DNA from: Kribbella caucasensis
GTDB taxonomy: Bacteria > Actinomycetota > Actinomycetes > Propionibacteriales > Kribbellaceae
Direction of reading: 5' to 3'
NCBI RefSeq assembly: GCF_004361855.1
Contig: NZ_SNWQ01000006.1
Span: 62,001-126,000 of the forward strand
DNA: 64,000 nt
Under the pieces are notes generated by a model, which saw only the letters and a list, made by a program, of their open reading frames with translations, ran no database searches and was not told where the DNA came from. Below are positions 1 through 9,044 of the stretch, in pieces; the first letter of the stretch is position 1; each line of letters opens with the position of its first letter. A program made the position numbers and the translations under genes.

Positions 1-1274
1 GGCTGGATCACGGTCGACGCCTGCGGGCCGATCACGTGAGCTCCGAGCAGCAGGCCGGTGTCCGGGTCCGCGAGAATCTTGGCGAATCCGGTGGTGTCCT
101 CCATCGCCCAGCCGTACGCGATCCCGGCGTACTCGGCCCGGCCGACGACGTACCGGATGCCCTGCTCGCGCGCCTCCTCCTCGGTGAGCCCGACGGATGC
201 GATCTGCGGTGAGCTGAAGACCGCGGACGGGACGAATCGGTGGTCGGCCTCGATCCGGTCGTCCGGGTGCAACAGGTTGTGCTGGACCACCCGGGCCTCG
301 TGGTTCGACACGTGCTTCAGCTGGTACTTCGACGACAGGTCGCCGAGCGCATAGATCCCGTCGACCGCGGTCTGCTGGTATTCGTCCACGACCACCCGGC
401 CGGCCTCGTCCACCTCGACACCGGTGACGCCCGGGTCGAGCAGGTCCGAGTTCGGCCGCCGGCCCACGGCCACGAGCACCTCGTCCACGACCAGCTCGTC
501 GGTCCCCGACTGACTCAGCATCTCGAGAGACACGGCCCCGTCGTCACGTCGTACGGCGCGGACCGTGTCGTGGTTCAGCCGTATGTCGTACTGCTGCTGC
601 GCCACCTCGGTGTAGCGGGTCGCGATCTCGGTGTCCTCGTGCCGCAGCAGCAACCCGGACCGCGCGATCAAGGTCACCTCGACGCCGAACGAGGAGAACA
701 CGTGCGCGAACTCGGCCGCGACGAATCCGCTGCCGATGATGCCGAGCCGGCGCGGTAGCTGGTCCAGCCGCATGATCGTGTCGGAGGTTTGGAAACCGAC
801 CTCGTCGAGACCGGCGACGGACGGCACGATCGGCCGGCTCCCCGCGGCGAGCACGAACCGGTCCGCCGTGAGCACCCGGGTCTCGCCGTCGGCCCCGGTG
901 ACGGTCAGCTCCTTCATCCCGGTGAACCGGCCGGTGCCGTCGTAGACGGTCACGTTCCCGTTGTCGGCGTGCTGTCTGCGGTAGGTCGAGCCGCCCGCCG
1001 CGATCGGGTCGATCCGGCCGAAGACGCGGTCCCGGATGTCGGTCCAGCGGACCCCGGTCAGCTCCTCGTCCACGCCGTACCGCGAACTCTTGGCCGGGGT
1101 GGCGGCCAGGTCGGCGGTGTGCACGAACATCTTGGTCGGGATGCACCCGACGTTGAGGCAGGTGCCGCCGAAGGTGCCGCGCTCGACGATCGCCGTCTTC
1201 CAGTCCGCGAACTCCGGACTCAGGATCGAATTCCCGGAGCCGGTGCCGATGATGACCAGGTCGTAATGAGTCAC
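1..1274 (-). CDS. mtr: Mycothione reductase, C-terminus cut by window edge
   Basis: FAD-dependent pyridine nucleotide-disulfide oxidoreductase that reduces mycothione to mycothiol with NADPH, maintaining the cytosolic thiol pool of actinobacteria. The N-terminus carries the FAD-binding GTGSGNS stretch, followed by the redox-active GGTCLNVGCIPTK motif with both cysteines. Further on come the second nucleotide-binding GSGFVAAEFAH motif and the ALGD flavin motif. Mtr proteins are recognised by GTGSGNS and by CIPTKMFVHTAD after the disulfide; the general resemblance to M. tuberculosis Mtr is strong. A GTG start at 1274 places the FAD motif at residue 10. About 424 residues are present, and roughly the last 35 (dimer-interface end with the His-Pro pair) lie outside the window. 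It follows the MFS gene by 24 nt on the same strand, so it may belong to the MarR-MFS operon. Identification is firm; the exact start is less so because the ribosome-binding site is weak. Confidence 0.93.
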   Translation of the reverse strand, partial: MTHYDLVIIGTGSGNSILSPEFADWKTAIVERGTFGGTCLNVGCIPTKMFVHTADLAATPAKSSRYGVDEELTGVRWTDIRDRVFGRIDPIAAGGSTYRRQHADNGNVTVYDGTGRFTGMKELTVTGADGETRVLTADRFVLAAGSRPIVPSVAGLDEVGFQTSDTIMRLDQLPRRLGIIGSGFVAAEFAHVFSSFGVEVTLIARSGLLLRHEDTEIATRYTEVAQQQYDIRLNHDTVRAVRRDDGAVSLEMLSQSGTDELVVDEVLVAVGRRPNSDLLDPGVTGVEVDEAGRVVVDEYQQTAVDGIYALGDLSSKYQLKHVSNHEARVVQHNLLHPDDRIEADHRFVPSAVFSSPQIASVGLTEEEAREQGIRYVVGRAEYAGIAYGWAMEDTTGFAKILADPDTGLLLGAHVIGPQASTVIQ

Positions 1275-1298
1275 ACCCCATTCTGACCGTTACCACAA

Positions 1299-2642
1299 CT
1301 AGGCGACCCGGGGATCGGGCTTCTTGGGCCGTTCGCGCTCGGTGGGGATGGCGGCCGGCTCGGCGAGGACCTCGGCCGGTTGGAGCATTTCGAGCCGCGG
1401 GAGCACCTCCAGCCGGGGGCGGGGTAGCAGGCGGGGGCGGATGGCGAGGCCGCTGCGGCGGGAGAAGTAGAGCACGGAGGCGAGCGTGCCGAGCAGGGTG
1501 ACGCTGCCGCCGACGATCAGGGACCAGCGGGCACCGAACTCCTGCCCGACCCAGCCGATGAACGGCGAGCCGATCGGTGTACCGCCCATCAGCACGGTCA
1601 TGTAGAGCGCCATCACCCGGCCGCGCATGGTCGGCTCGATCCCGAGCTGCATGGTCGCGTTGGCCGCGGTGAGCATCGTGAGCGAGGCGAATCCGACCAG
1701 CGGCAACACCGCGGCATAGGTGAGGTACGTCGGCATCAGACCGCTGACGACCACCATCGCGCCGAACGTCACGGCCGCGCCGATCACCAGGCGTCCGCGG
1801 ACCCGAACCCGCCTGGCGGCCAGCAGCGCGCCGGCCAGCGAACCGATGGCGAGGATCGAGCCGAGGATGCCGAACTCCCCCGCGCCCTTGCCGAACGTCG
1901 CGGTCGCCATCAGCGCCGACGTCAGCTGGAAGTTCAGCCCGAAGGTGCCGGCGAAGAACACTGTGGTCAGCACCATCATCAGGTCCGGCCGGGCCCACAG
2001 ATAGCGCACCCCGTCCCGGATCATGCCCTTGTCCCGGGCCGCGACCTTCGGCGTGAACAGCTCGTTGACCCGCATCAGCCGCAGCGACAGGATCACCGCC
2101 GCGTAGCTGAAACCGTTGATGATGATCACCGGGCCGGTGCCGATCCAGTGGATCAGCAGACCGGCGAGCGCCGGGCCGATCAGCCGGGCGGCGTTGAAGG
2201 AGGCCGAGTTCAGCCCGACCGCGTTGGACAGCTCGTCGCGGCCGACCATCTCGACCACGAACGACTGCCGGGTGGGTGCGTCGAAGGCGGTCCCGACACC
2301 GAACAGGAAGGCCAGCGCGAACACGTGCCACGGCTCGACCAGTCCGGTGACGGTCAACCCGCCGAGGACGAGAGCCACGGTGGCCATCGCGATCTGGGTG
2401 CAGGTGAGCACCTTGCGCTTCGGGAACCGGTCCGCCACCAGCCCGGCGTACGGGCCGAGCAGTAGGGCGGGCAGGAACTGCAGGCCGGTCACGATGCCGA
2501 GCGCCGTGCCGGAGTGGGTCAGCTCCAGGACCAGCCAGTCCTGGGCGACCCGCTGCATCCAGGTGCCGGTGTTGGAGACGATCGCACCGGAGGCGTAGAG
2601 CCGGAAGTTACGGACTTTGAACGCGCGGAAGGTCGGGCTCAC
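1299..2642 (-). CDS. MFS transporter, enterobactin-exporter/DHA3 type
   Basis: A 447-residue major facilitator transporter of the EntS-like (MFS_3) group, probably a proton-coupled efflux pump in the cytoplasmic membrane. Twelve hydrophobic segments can be traced. The loop after TM2 has the MFS signature ADRFPKR, and the N-terminus (FRLYASGAIVSNTGTWMQR) is typical of this family. The C-terminus is a polar Pro/Arg-rich tail of about 45 residues. The start is GTG at 2642, which overlaps the TGA of the upstream MarR gene by four bases (GTGA), indicating translational coupling. The MarR neighbour suggests drug- or phenolic-responsive control. The substrate cannot be told from sequence. Confidence 0.88.
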   Translation of the reverse strand: MSPTFRAFKVRNFRLYASGAIVSNTGTWMQRVAQDWLVLELTHSGTALGIVTGLQFLPALLLGPYAGLVADRFPKRKVLTCTQIAMATVALVLGGLTVTGLVEPWHVFALAFLFGVGTAFDAPTRQSFVVEMVGRDELSNAVGLNSASFNAARLIGPALAGLLIHWIGTGPVIIINGFSYAAVILSLRLMRVNELFTPKVAARDKGMIRDGVRYLWARPDLMMVLTTVFFAGTFGLNFQLTSALMATATFGKGAGEFGILGSILAIGSLAGALLAARRVRVRGRLVIGAAVTFGAMVVVSGLMPTYLTYAAVLPLVGFASLTMLTAANATMQLGIEPTMRGRVMALYMTVLMGGTPIGSPFIGWVGQEFGARWSLIVGGSVTLLGTLASVLYFSRRSGLAIRPRLLPRPRLEVLPRLEMLQPAEVLAEPAAIPTERERPKKPDPRVA

Positions 2643-3088
2643 TGGGCCGCCAGGCGTTCCAGAACAGGTGCTGCTTTGCGCAGGATGTCGCGCTCCTCAG
2701 GGGTCAGTTTCTTCAGTTTGGTCTGCAGCCACTCGTCGCGGCGCCGGCGGTTGGCGGCGATCAGCGTGTGCGCGGCGTCGGTCAGCTCGACCACGACCTG
2801 GCGCTTGTCGGTCGGATGCGGGCGGCGGACGACCAGGCCCGCCTCCTCCATGTTCGACACGATCCGCGTCATCGACGGCGGCTTGACCTGCTCGTGCGCG
2901 GCCAGCTCACCGATCGTCATCGCCTCGTGCTTGCCGAGCGCACCGAGCACGCTGAGCTGGTTGGCGGTCAGGTCGTGCCCGTCCTCACGCTGTCGCCTCA
3001 GCTGCCGGGACAGCCGCAGCACCGACGATCGCAACGCGGTCGCCAGACCGACATCACTCTTCACCTGCTGCGTCACGACGGAGGGCAT
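2639..3088 (-). CDS. MarR family transcriptional regulator
   Basis: A 149-residue winged-helix repressor. The DNA-binding region covers about residues 35-105: a recognition helix in the HEQVKPPSMTRIVSNME segment and the wing in RRPHPTDKRQ, a classic MarR wing with conserved Asp and Arg. Flanking helices form the dimerisation domain. It is the first gene of an operon with the MFS transporter (4-nt overlap) and possibly mycothione reductase, so it probably represses this operon and is released by a small ligand. An inverted repeat just upstream (TTAGC-N11-GCTAA) is a candidate autoregulatory operator. The ATG at 3088 is the only reasonable start. Confidence 0.92.
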   Translation of the reverse strand: MPSVVTQQVKSDVGLATALRSSVLRLSRQLRRQREDGHDLTANQLSVLGALGKHEAMTIGELAAHEQVKPPSMTRIVSNMEEAGLVVRRPHPTDKRQVVVELTDAAHTLIAANRRRRDEWLQTKLKKLTPEERDILRKAAPVLERLAAQ

Positions 3089-3097
3089 ACCGTTAGT

Positions 3098-3118
3098 TTA
3101 GCTCATTACCTTTGCTAA
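3098..3118. promoter_or_regulatory. Candidate MarR operator
   Basis: An inverted repeat TTAGC-N11-GCTAA lies 10-30 bases upstream of the MarR start, in an AT-rich patch (about 3093-3130) that stands out in this GC-rich sequence. Position and symmetry fit an autoregulatory MarR site overlapping the promoter. Binding is inferred, not shown. Confidence 0.5.
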
Positions 3119-3182
3119 CGAAAATGATTTACCCCGGTACTACGCTCCGCCGCCAACCGGACACGACCCGCCGCGTGCGGCT

Positions 3183-3349
3183 AGGGCCTGTCTGACGGTT
3201 CTCTGCAGTAGCGAGCAGGTGCTCGGTGCGGTAGCTCGGTGTGCTGGAGTGAAGGCCTCGATGCGGTGTTCATCGTGGCCTTTGCTCCAGTGCGGCGAGA
3301 TGCCGTGCCGAGTGCCGCGCAGCACGCAGAGAACCGTCAGACAGGCCCT
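3183..3349. mobile_element. MITE-like palindromic element with 24-bp terminal inverted repeats
   Basis: The ends 3183-3206 and 3326-3349 are perfect 24-bp inverted repeats (outer end AGGGCCTGTCTGACGG). A second, imperfect stem lies inside (3244-3257 against 3277-3290, two mismatches), centred on the same point, so the 167-bp element could fold into one long hairpin. It has no coding capacity. Size, terminal repeats and lack of a transposase fit a miniature inverted-repeat transposable element mobilised by an unlinked transposase. No target-site duplication could be recognised at the edges. It sits 30 bp upstream of the membrane-protein gene at 3380 and could affect its expression. Confidence 0.7.
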
Positions 3350-3379
3350 CGCCGGGCGGGGGCGTTAGGCTCCGCTGCC

Positions 3380-4471
3380 ATGGGGACACCTCCTGAGGTC
3401 GCGAAGTACGAGCAGCGGTTCCGGCGGGCCGGGTTGCCGTTGTTCATCGAGGACTACTCGCCGACGCACGACATCTTCAACCGGGCGACGCCGGTGCTGG
3501 TGCTGGTGTTCATCGCGGAACTGGTGGGCGCGACCTCGCTCGAATGGGAGCCCTGGCAGAACCTGCTCGCCGGCCTCGCCGGACTGGCGATCCTGGTGGG
3601 CGGATTCGGGCTGCTGAACAAGCTCCGCGGCCGCCGGTTCTGGTCGTTGCCGACCCGCTTCGGCATCCCCGAGCTGGCCGTATTCGTCCTGCTGCCGGCC
3701 CTGCTCCCGCTGGCGTCCGAGGGTCAGTGGCGCCAGTTCTTCGGCGTGGCCCTCGGCAACCTGGTGCTCGTCGGCGCGGTGTACGCCGTGGTCGGCTACG
3801 GCCTGATCGGTACGACGGTCTGGGGGATCCGCGGGATCGTCGCCGAGCTGGCGAACTCGCTGGCCAGCCTGGTTCGGGCGCTCCCGCTGCTCCTGGTCTT
3901 CTCGCTGGTCCTGTTCGTGAACACGGAGATGTGGCAGGTGTTCTCCGGTATGCCGGTCGCGTTCATCGTCGTCCTGGCGATCGCGTTCGCCCTGCTCAGC
4001 GACGCCTTCCTGGTGCTGCGACTGCCGAAGGAGCTGGACCAGATCGAACGCGAGGCCGGTTCGGGGCCGCCGCTTCGCCGGCTCCAACGGCTCAACCTCA
4101 GCATCAACCTGGTGGTCCGGCAGTGGTTGCAGGGCCTTGTGGTGAGTGCCGGTGTCGGGGCGTTCTTCGTTGCCTTCGGCATGCTCGCGATCAGCGAGCA
4201 CATCTACGAGAGCTGGGGAGTCGAGGCGGGCGGCTGGTCGCACCAGTTCACGCTGCTCGGCCATCCGCTGCTGATCAGCGCGGCGCTGGTGAAGGTCGCG
4301 GTCGGGATCGCGAACTTCACCGGCCTCTACTACTCGATCGCGCTGATGACGGACGCGACGTACCGGGAGGAGTTCCTCGACAACGTCGCCGAGGAACTCC
4401 GCGACCTGTTCGCCGCGCGGGTCGAGTACCTCGAACTCCGCGCCCGCCTCAGCCCAGCTGGCCGTTCCTAA
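3380..4471 (+). CDS. Polytopic membrane protein of unknown function
   Basis: A 363-residue integral membrane protein of a type seen in actinobacterial genomes without an assigned role. A soluble N-terminus of about 35 residues (EVAKYEQRFRRAGLPLFIEDYSPTHDIFNRA) precedes about seven to nine hydrophobic segments. Between the second and third pairs is an amphipathic stretch with charged residues (LRLPKELDQIEREAGSG). I do not recognise a catalytic or transport motif. The ATG at 3380 is chosen because an upstream extension in the same frame would be encoded by the palindromic element. The gene converges on the S9 peptidase, sharing four bases (CTAA) that hold both stop codons. Confidence 0.75.
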   Translation: MGTPPEVAKYEQRFRRAGLPLFIEDYSPTHDIFNRATPVLVLVFIAELVGATSLEWEPWQNLLAGLAGLAILVGGFGLLNKLRGRRFWSLPTRFGIPELAVFVLLPALLPLASEGQWRQFFGVALGNLVLVGAVYAVVGYGLIGTTVWGIRGIVAELANSLASLVRALPLLLVFSLVLFVNTEMWQVFSGMPVAFIVVLAIAFALLSDAFLVLRLPKELDQIEREAGSGPPLRRLQRLNLSINLVVRQWLQGLVVSAGVGAFFVAFGMLAISEHIYESWGVEAGGWSHQFTLLGHPLLISAALVKVAVGIANFTGLYYSIALMTDATYREEFLDNVAEELRDLFAARVEYLELRARLSPAGRS

Positions 4472-6531
4472 GAGCCCAGAGCGTCCTGGAGGAACTGCAA
4501 CTGGTGTCGCATCAGGCCTTCGACCGCCGCTTCCTCGGTCGGCATGTGTGTTGCCCCCGACAACGGCAGCACCTGATGCGGACGGCCGGCCGCGAGCAGC
4601 GCCGCCGACATCCGCAGGGCGTGTGCGGCGACCACGTTGTCGTCCGCGAGACCGTGCACCAGCAGCAACGGCCGCCGCAGCTTGGCCGCATCACTGATCG
4701 GCGACGACCGGTCGTAGGCCTCCGGGTTGTCGTCCGGGTGTCCGAGGAACCGCTCACGCCAATGCGTGTCGTAGAGCCGCTGGTCGCTCGGCGCGGCACC
4801 CGAAATCGCCGCGTGGAACACGTCCGGCATCCGTAGCACCGCGGCCGCGGCCAACGTGCCGCCGTAGCTCCACCCCGTGATGCCGACGCGGTTCAGGTCG
4901 AGGTCGGGACAGTTCTCCGCCGCTGCGCGTAACGCGATCGCCTGGTCTTCCAGCGGAGCCGTCAACGTGTCGCCGTGCACGGTCTTGTCCCACGCCGGAC
5001 CACGTCCCGGCGTACCCCGTCCATCCGCGATGATCACGGCGAACCCGGCCTCGGCGTACCACTGTGCTGTCGTGAACCACGCGCCACTGGCCCGCAGTAC
5101 GAGCTGACCAGCCGGACCGCCATACGGGGCCATCAGGACGGGAAGGGATCGGCCCGGCTCATACCAGGAAGGCAGGAGCACGGCAGTGCGCAACTCCTGT
5201 GCACCGGCGCGCAACCAGGTGATCCGCGGGGTCAGCACAGGCTTCGCGCCGAGCGACGTGATCTCCCGATCAGGCGAGCCTTCCTTCCGTACTACGAACG
5301 CGCGGCCCGCCTCGGTGTTCGACGCAACGAGGACCGTGTCGCCTGCCCTGGTACCAGTGTGGACACCGGGCTCATCGGTCAAGCGCCGCAGCCCGGATTC
5401 GTCGTACAACCAGAGGTGGTGCTCGGTCGGTTCGTCGATCGCTTCGAACAGCACCGACTCGCCCGATACCTCGAGGACCTCCCTGATCTGGAGACCTGCG
5501 GGCGTGACCGGTAGACCGTCCATTGTCAGCCTGCGAGTGTCGACCGTGGTGTCGTCGACGGTGTGGACGACCTTGCCCGATGCGGTGCGTGCCGGCGTAC
5601 CGGGGACGATCTCCACCCACGCCGGGTCGCGTTGTTCGTGCAGGACGGACGTCTTGCCGCTGTCCGGGTCGGCGGCGAGAACCAGCAGGGTGCGCTGGTC
5701 GCGGGACTGGACGCTCGCAAGTGGTCCGGTCGTGTCCCAGCCGGCGGAAACGACGTACTCGAAAGCCTTTCGATCCCAGTCGAGCTCGATCGCAGTACCG
5801 GACAGGTCGAGAACATGCAGCGAGACCAGGGCGTTGTCGGAGCCAGCGGCTGGGTACGGAATCTCGCGGGGCGGGCGGTCCGGGTTCGCGGGGTCGGCGA
5901 TCCACCAGCGCTGCACCGGCGTCAGATCGACCCGGGCCGCGAGCAGGCGGGTACCGTCCGGCGACCACCAGTGCCCGCGGGTCCGGTGCATCGACTCGGC
6001 CGCGACGTGTTCGGCCAATCCCCAGCTCACCTCGGGATCGTCCTCACCGGCCACCAGCCGATCGTTGCCATCGGCAAGCTCTACTACCCGGAGCGACCGG
6101 TCGCTCACGTAGGCGACACGTCGGCCGGTCGGGTCGATGCGCGGATCGACGACGGAGCCTTGGGTCGGGATCAGCCGGGGTGTCTCACCGACGACCAGCG
6201 TCCAGAGCCGGCCGTTGACCGCGAAGACGATCGTCCGTACGGCGGCGTCGGCGGAGTAGGCGACCACTCCCCCGGACCGTTCACGCGTCCGCTCGCGGCG
6301 GACCAGCTCGGCCTCGGGAATCGGGCCGTCGGCGCCGAGCTGCTCCGGTGCGACCAGGAGCTGCTCACCGTCGCTGTCCACCATCCACAGGCAACTGGCC
6401 CGGTCCTCGGGGCCGCGGGTACGGAGGAACAGCACCCGCTCGCCGTCCGGGGAGAGGGTGAAGGATCGGGGGACGCCAAGCGTGAACCGCTGGGTCCTGG
6501 CTGATTGGGTCGGGTACTCAGTAGTGTCCAT
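4468..6531 (-). CDS. S9 family prolyl oligopeptidase (dipeptidyl peptidase IV-like)
   Basis: A 687-residue serine peptidase. The N-terminal two thirds form a beta-propeller (DPP IV N-terminal type, repeated SPDGxR-like blades), and the C-terminal third is an alpha/beta-hydrolase S9 domain. The nucleophile is S555 in GWSYGG; the acid is an Asp near residue 630 in GLADDNVV; the base is H662 in GATHMP. The conserved YGGP motif before the catalytic domain contributes to the oxyanion region. There is no signal peptide, so it is probably cytosolic and cleaves post-proline peptides. It is transcribed alone and converges on the membrane protein. Substrate specificity cannot be deduced. Confidence 0.92.
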   Translation of the reverse strand: MDTTEYPTQSARTQRFTLGVPRSFTLSPDGERVLFLRTRGPEDRASCLWMVDSDGEQLLVAPEQLGADGPIPEAELVRRERTRERSGGVVAYSADAAVRTIVFAVNGRLWTLVVGETPRLIPTQGSVVDPRIDPTGRRVAYVSDRSLRVVELADGNDRLVAGEDDPEVSWGLAEHVAAESMHRTRGHWWSPDGTRLLAARVDLTPVQRWWIADPANPDRPPREIPYPAAGSDNALVSLHVLDLSGTAIELDWDRKAFEYVVSAGWDTTGPLASVQSRDQRTLLVLAADPDSGKTSVLHEQRDPAWVEIVPGTPARTASGKVVHTVDDTTVDTRRLTMDGLPVTPAGLQIREVLEVSGESVLFEAIDEPTEHHLWLYDESGLRRLTDEPGVHTGTRAGDTVLVASNTEAGRAFVVRKEGSPDREITSLGAKPVLTPRITWLRAGAQELRTAVLLPSWYEPGRSLPVLMAPYGGPAGQLVLRASGAWFTTAQWYAEAGFAVIIADGRGTPGRGPAWDKTVHGDTLTAPLEDQAIALRAAAENCPDLDLNRVGITGWSYGGTLAAAAVLRMPDVFHAAISGAAPSDQRLYDTHWRERFLGHPDDNPEAYDRSSPISDAAKLRRPLLLVHGLADDNVVAAHALRMSAALLAAGRPHQVLPLSGATHMPTEEAAVEGLMRHQLQFLQDALGS

Positions 6532-6647
6532 AACCGAGAGCCTGGGCGTCCTATCCGTGCCGTGGGGGAAGGGTGATCAACGCCTGCACCGGGCGGATCG
6601 AGGAGAGTAACGCCGGAGAGCCCGGACACAAGGTAGTTTATCAACAG

Positions 6648-7487
6648 TCAGGCGGGCGGCTTGCGCCAGGTCATGATCTCGGTGGGCGGCAGGTGCTCCG
6701 CGAAAAGGTTGCCGGGCGCCACTTCCTGTAGCAGGGCCCGCAGATCCCGCTCGAAGTCCGCCAGCCGATCGCCGAACAGGTGCGGGGCGGAATCGGACCG
6801 CGAGAACACCCACGCCACGACATCATCCGCCGGGCGATCGACCACGTCGCCGGCCGGCACGACATGCCGTTCGAAGTTCACGAACCCGGCCCGCGCCAGG
6901 ACGAGATCCTCCCGACCGGGCGTGCCGTTGACGATCGTCCCCTGCCCCGCCCGGCGTACCGGACCGAGGTAGGAACGCACCAGCTCGCTGATCTGCTCGT
7001 ACGGCGGCGCGAGCAGCGGCAACGGAGTCGGTGCGGCCGGCGGGTTCTTCAGATCGCTCAGGTGGACGAACGCACCGCCCGGCTCCAGCATCTCCATCAC
7101 AGTCGCGGCGACCTGATCACGATCCGTCCAGTGGAACGACTGCGCAAACACCACCACCCGGAACTCGCCCAGTCCGGTCGGCAGATCCTCGGCCCGGCCC
7201 GCCACCCACCGCGCGTTGGTCACGCCGCGACGCCCGGCCTGCCGCTCGGCCTCGGCCAGCATGTCCTTGTCCGGATCCATGCCGACCGCCTCGGCGAAGT
7301 ACCGCGCCAGGGCCAGCAGCACGATCCCCGGCCCGCAGCCGACATCGAGGAGCCGGCCCTGGCCGTCCAGGTCGAGCGCATCAGCCAGAGTTTCGGCGAA
7401 GCCCGGAGCGTAGGGCAGCCGGCCGCGTTCGTAGTGCGCGGCCGATCCCTGGAACAGGGTGCTGTCCCACTGCCAGCCATCGATCAT
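6648..7487 (-). CDS. Class I SAM-dependent methyltransferase
   Basis: A 279-residue cytosolic methyltransferase. Motif I is LLDVGCGPG, followed by the acidic end of strand 2 (GMDPD) and a motif IV region (VVVFAQSFHWTD) in which the FHW triplet resembles UbiE/BioC-like small-molecule methyltransferases. The last third is probably substrate-binding and is not conserved enough to name a substrate. The ATG lies one base after the stop of the upstream NCS2 permease, so the two genes are almost certainly co-transcribed. The functional link between permease and methyltransferase is unclear. Confidence 0.88.
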   Translation of the reverse strand: MIDGWQWDSTLFQGSAAHYERGRLPYAPGFAETLADALDLDGQGRLLDVGCGPGIVLLALARYFAEAVGMDPDKDMLAEAERQAGRRGVTNARWVAGRAEDLPTGLGEFRVVVFAQSFHWTDRDQVAATVMEMLEPGGAFVHLSDLKNPPAAPTPLPLLAPPYEQISELVRSYLGPVRRAGQGTIVNGTPGREDLVLARAGFVNFERHVVPAGDVVDRPADDVVAWVFSRSDSAPHLFGDRLADFERDLRALLQEVAPGNLFAEHLPPTEIMTWRKPPA

Positions 7488-7488
7488 G

Positions 7489-8961
7489 TCAGGTGAGCCA
7501 GTCGCTGAGCGGGCCGATCGCGAAGTAGACGACGAACAGCGCGGCCACCACCCACATCAGCGGGTGCACCTGACGGGCCTTGCCGCGGACCACCTTGAGT
7601 ACGGCGTACGAGACGAAACCGGCGCCGATCCCGGCCGAGATCGAGTAGGTGAACGGCATCAGGATGATGGTCAGGAAGGCCGGGATCGCGACCTCGAGGT
7701 CGTCGAAGTCGATCCCCTTCACCTGCGCCATCATCAGGAACCCGACCACGACCAGCGCCGGCGTGGCCGCTTCGTACGGCACCAGCGTGACCAGCGGCGC
7801 GACCACCATCGAGATCAGGAAGCAGATCCCGGTGACCACGCTGGCCAGGCCGGTCCGGGCGCCTTCGCCGACACCGGACGCGGACTCGATGTAGGACGTG
7901 TTGCTGGACACCGAGGCGGCGCCACCGGCCGCGGCGGCGACGCTGTCGACGATCAGGATGCGCTGCGCGTTCGGCGGGTTGCCGTCGGCGTCGAGCAGCT
8001 TTGCCTCGGCGCCGATCGCGGTCATCGTGCCCATCGTGTCGAAGAAGTCGGCCAGCATCAGGGTGAAAATCAGCAGCAGCGCGGAGATCACCCCGACCTG
8101 CTCGAACGAGCCGAACAGGTTGAACTCGCCGATGGTGTCCAGGTTCGGTCTGACGAACCAGTCGTCCGGCAGCTTAGGCACGGTCAGGCCCCAGCCGCCT
8201 GGGTTGTCAGCTGTCCGGGCGCCGATCCCGCCAATCGCCTCGACGACGATCGCGAGCACGGTCGCAGCCAGGATGCCGATCAGGATCGCGCCCTTCACCT
8301 TGCGCGCGTACAGCGTGATGATCAGCAGCAGGCCGAACACGAAGACGAGCACCGGCCAGCCCCGGAGGTTGCCGGCAACACCGAGCTCGACCGGCGGACC
8401 GGCGGGTGCCACGGGACGGCGTACGAAACCTGCGTCGACCACGCCGATGAACGCGATGAACAGGCCGATACCGACACTGATCCCGATCTTGAGCTGCAGC
8501 GGCACCGCCTCGAAGACGGCTTTGCGGAACCCGGTCAGCACCAGGATCAGGATGATGATGCCCTCGATCACGACCAGGCCCATCGCGTCCGCCCAGGTCA
8601 TCTTGGTGGCGATCGAGAAGGCGACGAACGCGTTCAGGCCGAGGCCGGTGGCGAGCGCGAGCGGGAAGTTCGCCACCAGGCCCATCAGGATGGTGACCAC
8701 CCCCGCGACCAGCGCGGTCGCCACCGCGATCTTGGCGATGGACGCGGCCGGATCGGTGCCACCACCAACGAACTGGCCGGTGCCGTCCTTGACGGTGCCG
8801 ATGATGAGCGGGTTCAGCACCACGATGTAGGCCATCGTGAAGAAGGTGACCAGCCCGCCGCGCACCTCACGGCTCAGCGTCGATCCACGCTGGCTGATCT
8901 TGAAGAAGGAGTCGAGGAAACCGGCGCCTGACCTGGCGGTGGCAGCTTGGGGCGAGCTCAT
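7489..8961 (-). CDS. NCS2 family permease (AzgA-like purine transporter)
   Basis: A 490-residue nucleobase:proton symporter of the AzgA/guanine-hypoxanthine subgroup, with about 12-14 membrane segments. Family features are the N-terminal FFKISQRGSTLSREVRGGLVTFFTMAYIVVLNP block, the LGLNAFVAFS segment, and the FDTMGTMTAIG and SSNTSYIESASGVGEGARTGL motifs of the substrate-binding core. The start at 8961 (MSSPQAAT) is preferred to an in-frame ATG 48 nt upstream because it matches family length. It is divergent from the DUF2530 gene, a pairing I recall from other actinobacteria. It probably imports adenine, guanine or hypoxanthine for salvage. Confidence 0.92.
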   Translation of the reverse strand: MSSPQAATARSGAGFLDSFFKISQRGSTLSREVRGGLVTFFTMAYIVVLNPLIIGTVKDGTGQFVGGGTDPAASIAKIAVATALVAGVVTILMGLVANFPLALATGLGLNAFVAFSIATKMTWADAMGLVVIEGIIILILVLTGFRKAVFEAVPLQLKIGISVGIGLFIAFIGVVDAGFVRRPVAPAGPPVELGVAGNLRGWPVLVFVFGLLLIITLYARKVKGAILIGILAATVLAIVVEAIGGIGARTADNPGGWGLTVPKLPDDWFVRPNLDTIGEFNLFGSFEQVGVISALLLIFTLMLADFFDTMGTMTAIGAEAKLLDADGNPPNAQRILIVDSVAAAAGGAASVSSNTSYIESASGVGEGARTGLASVVTGICFLISMVVAPLVTLVPYEAATPALVVVGFLMMAQVKGIDFDDLEVAIPAFLTIILMPFTYSISAGIGAGFVSYAVLKVVRGKARQVHPLMWVVAALFVVYFAIGPLSDWLT

Positions 8962-9044
8962 GACCGAATCGTGCCAGCTACAGCCGACAGGTTGCGAGCG
9001 ATCCGGCAAAGCCGCGCGTCGGCGGGCCGGTCTAAGGTGGTGGC

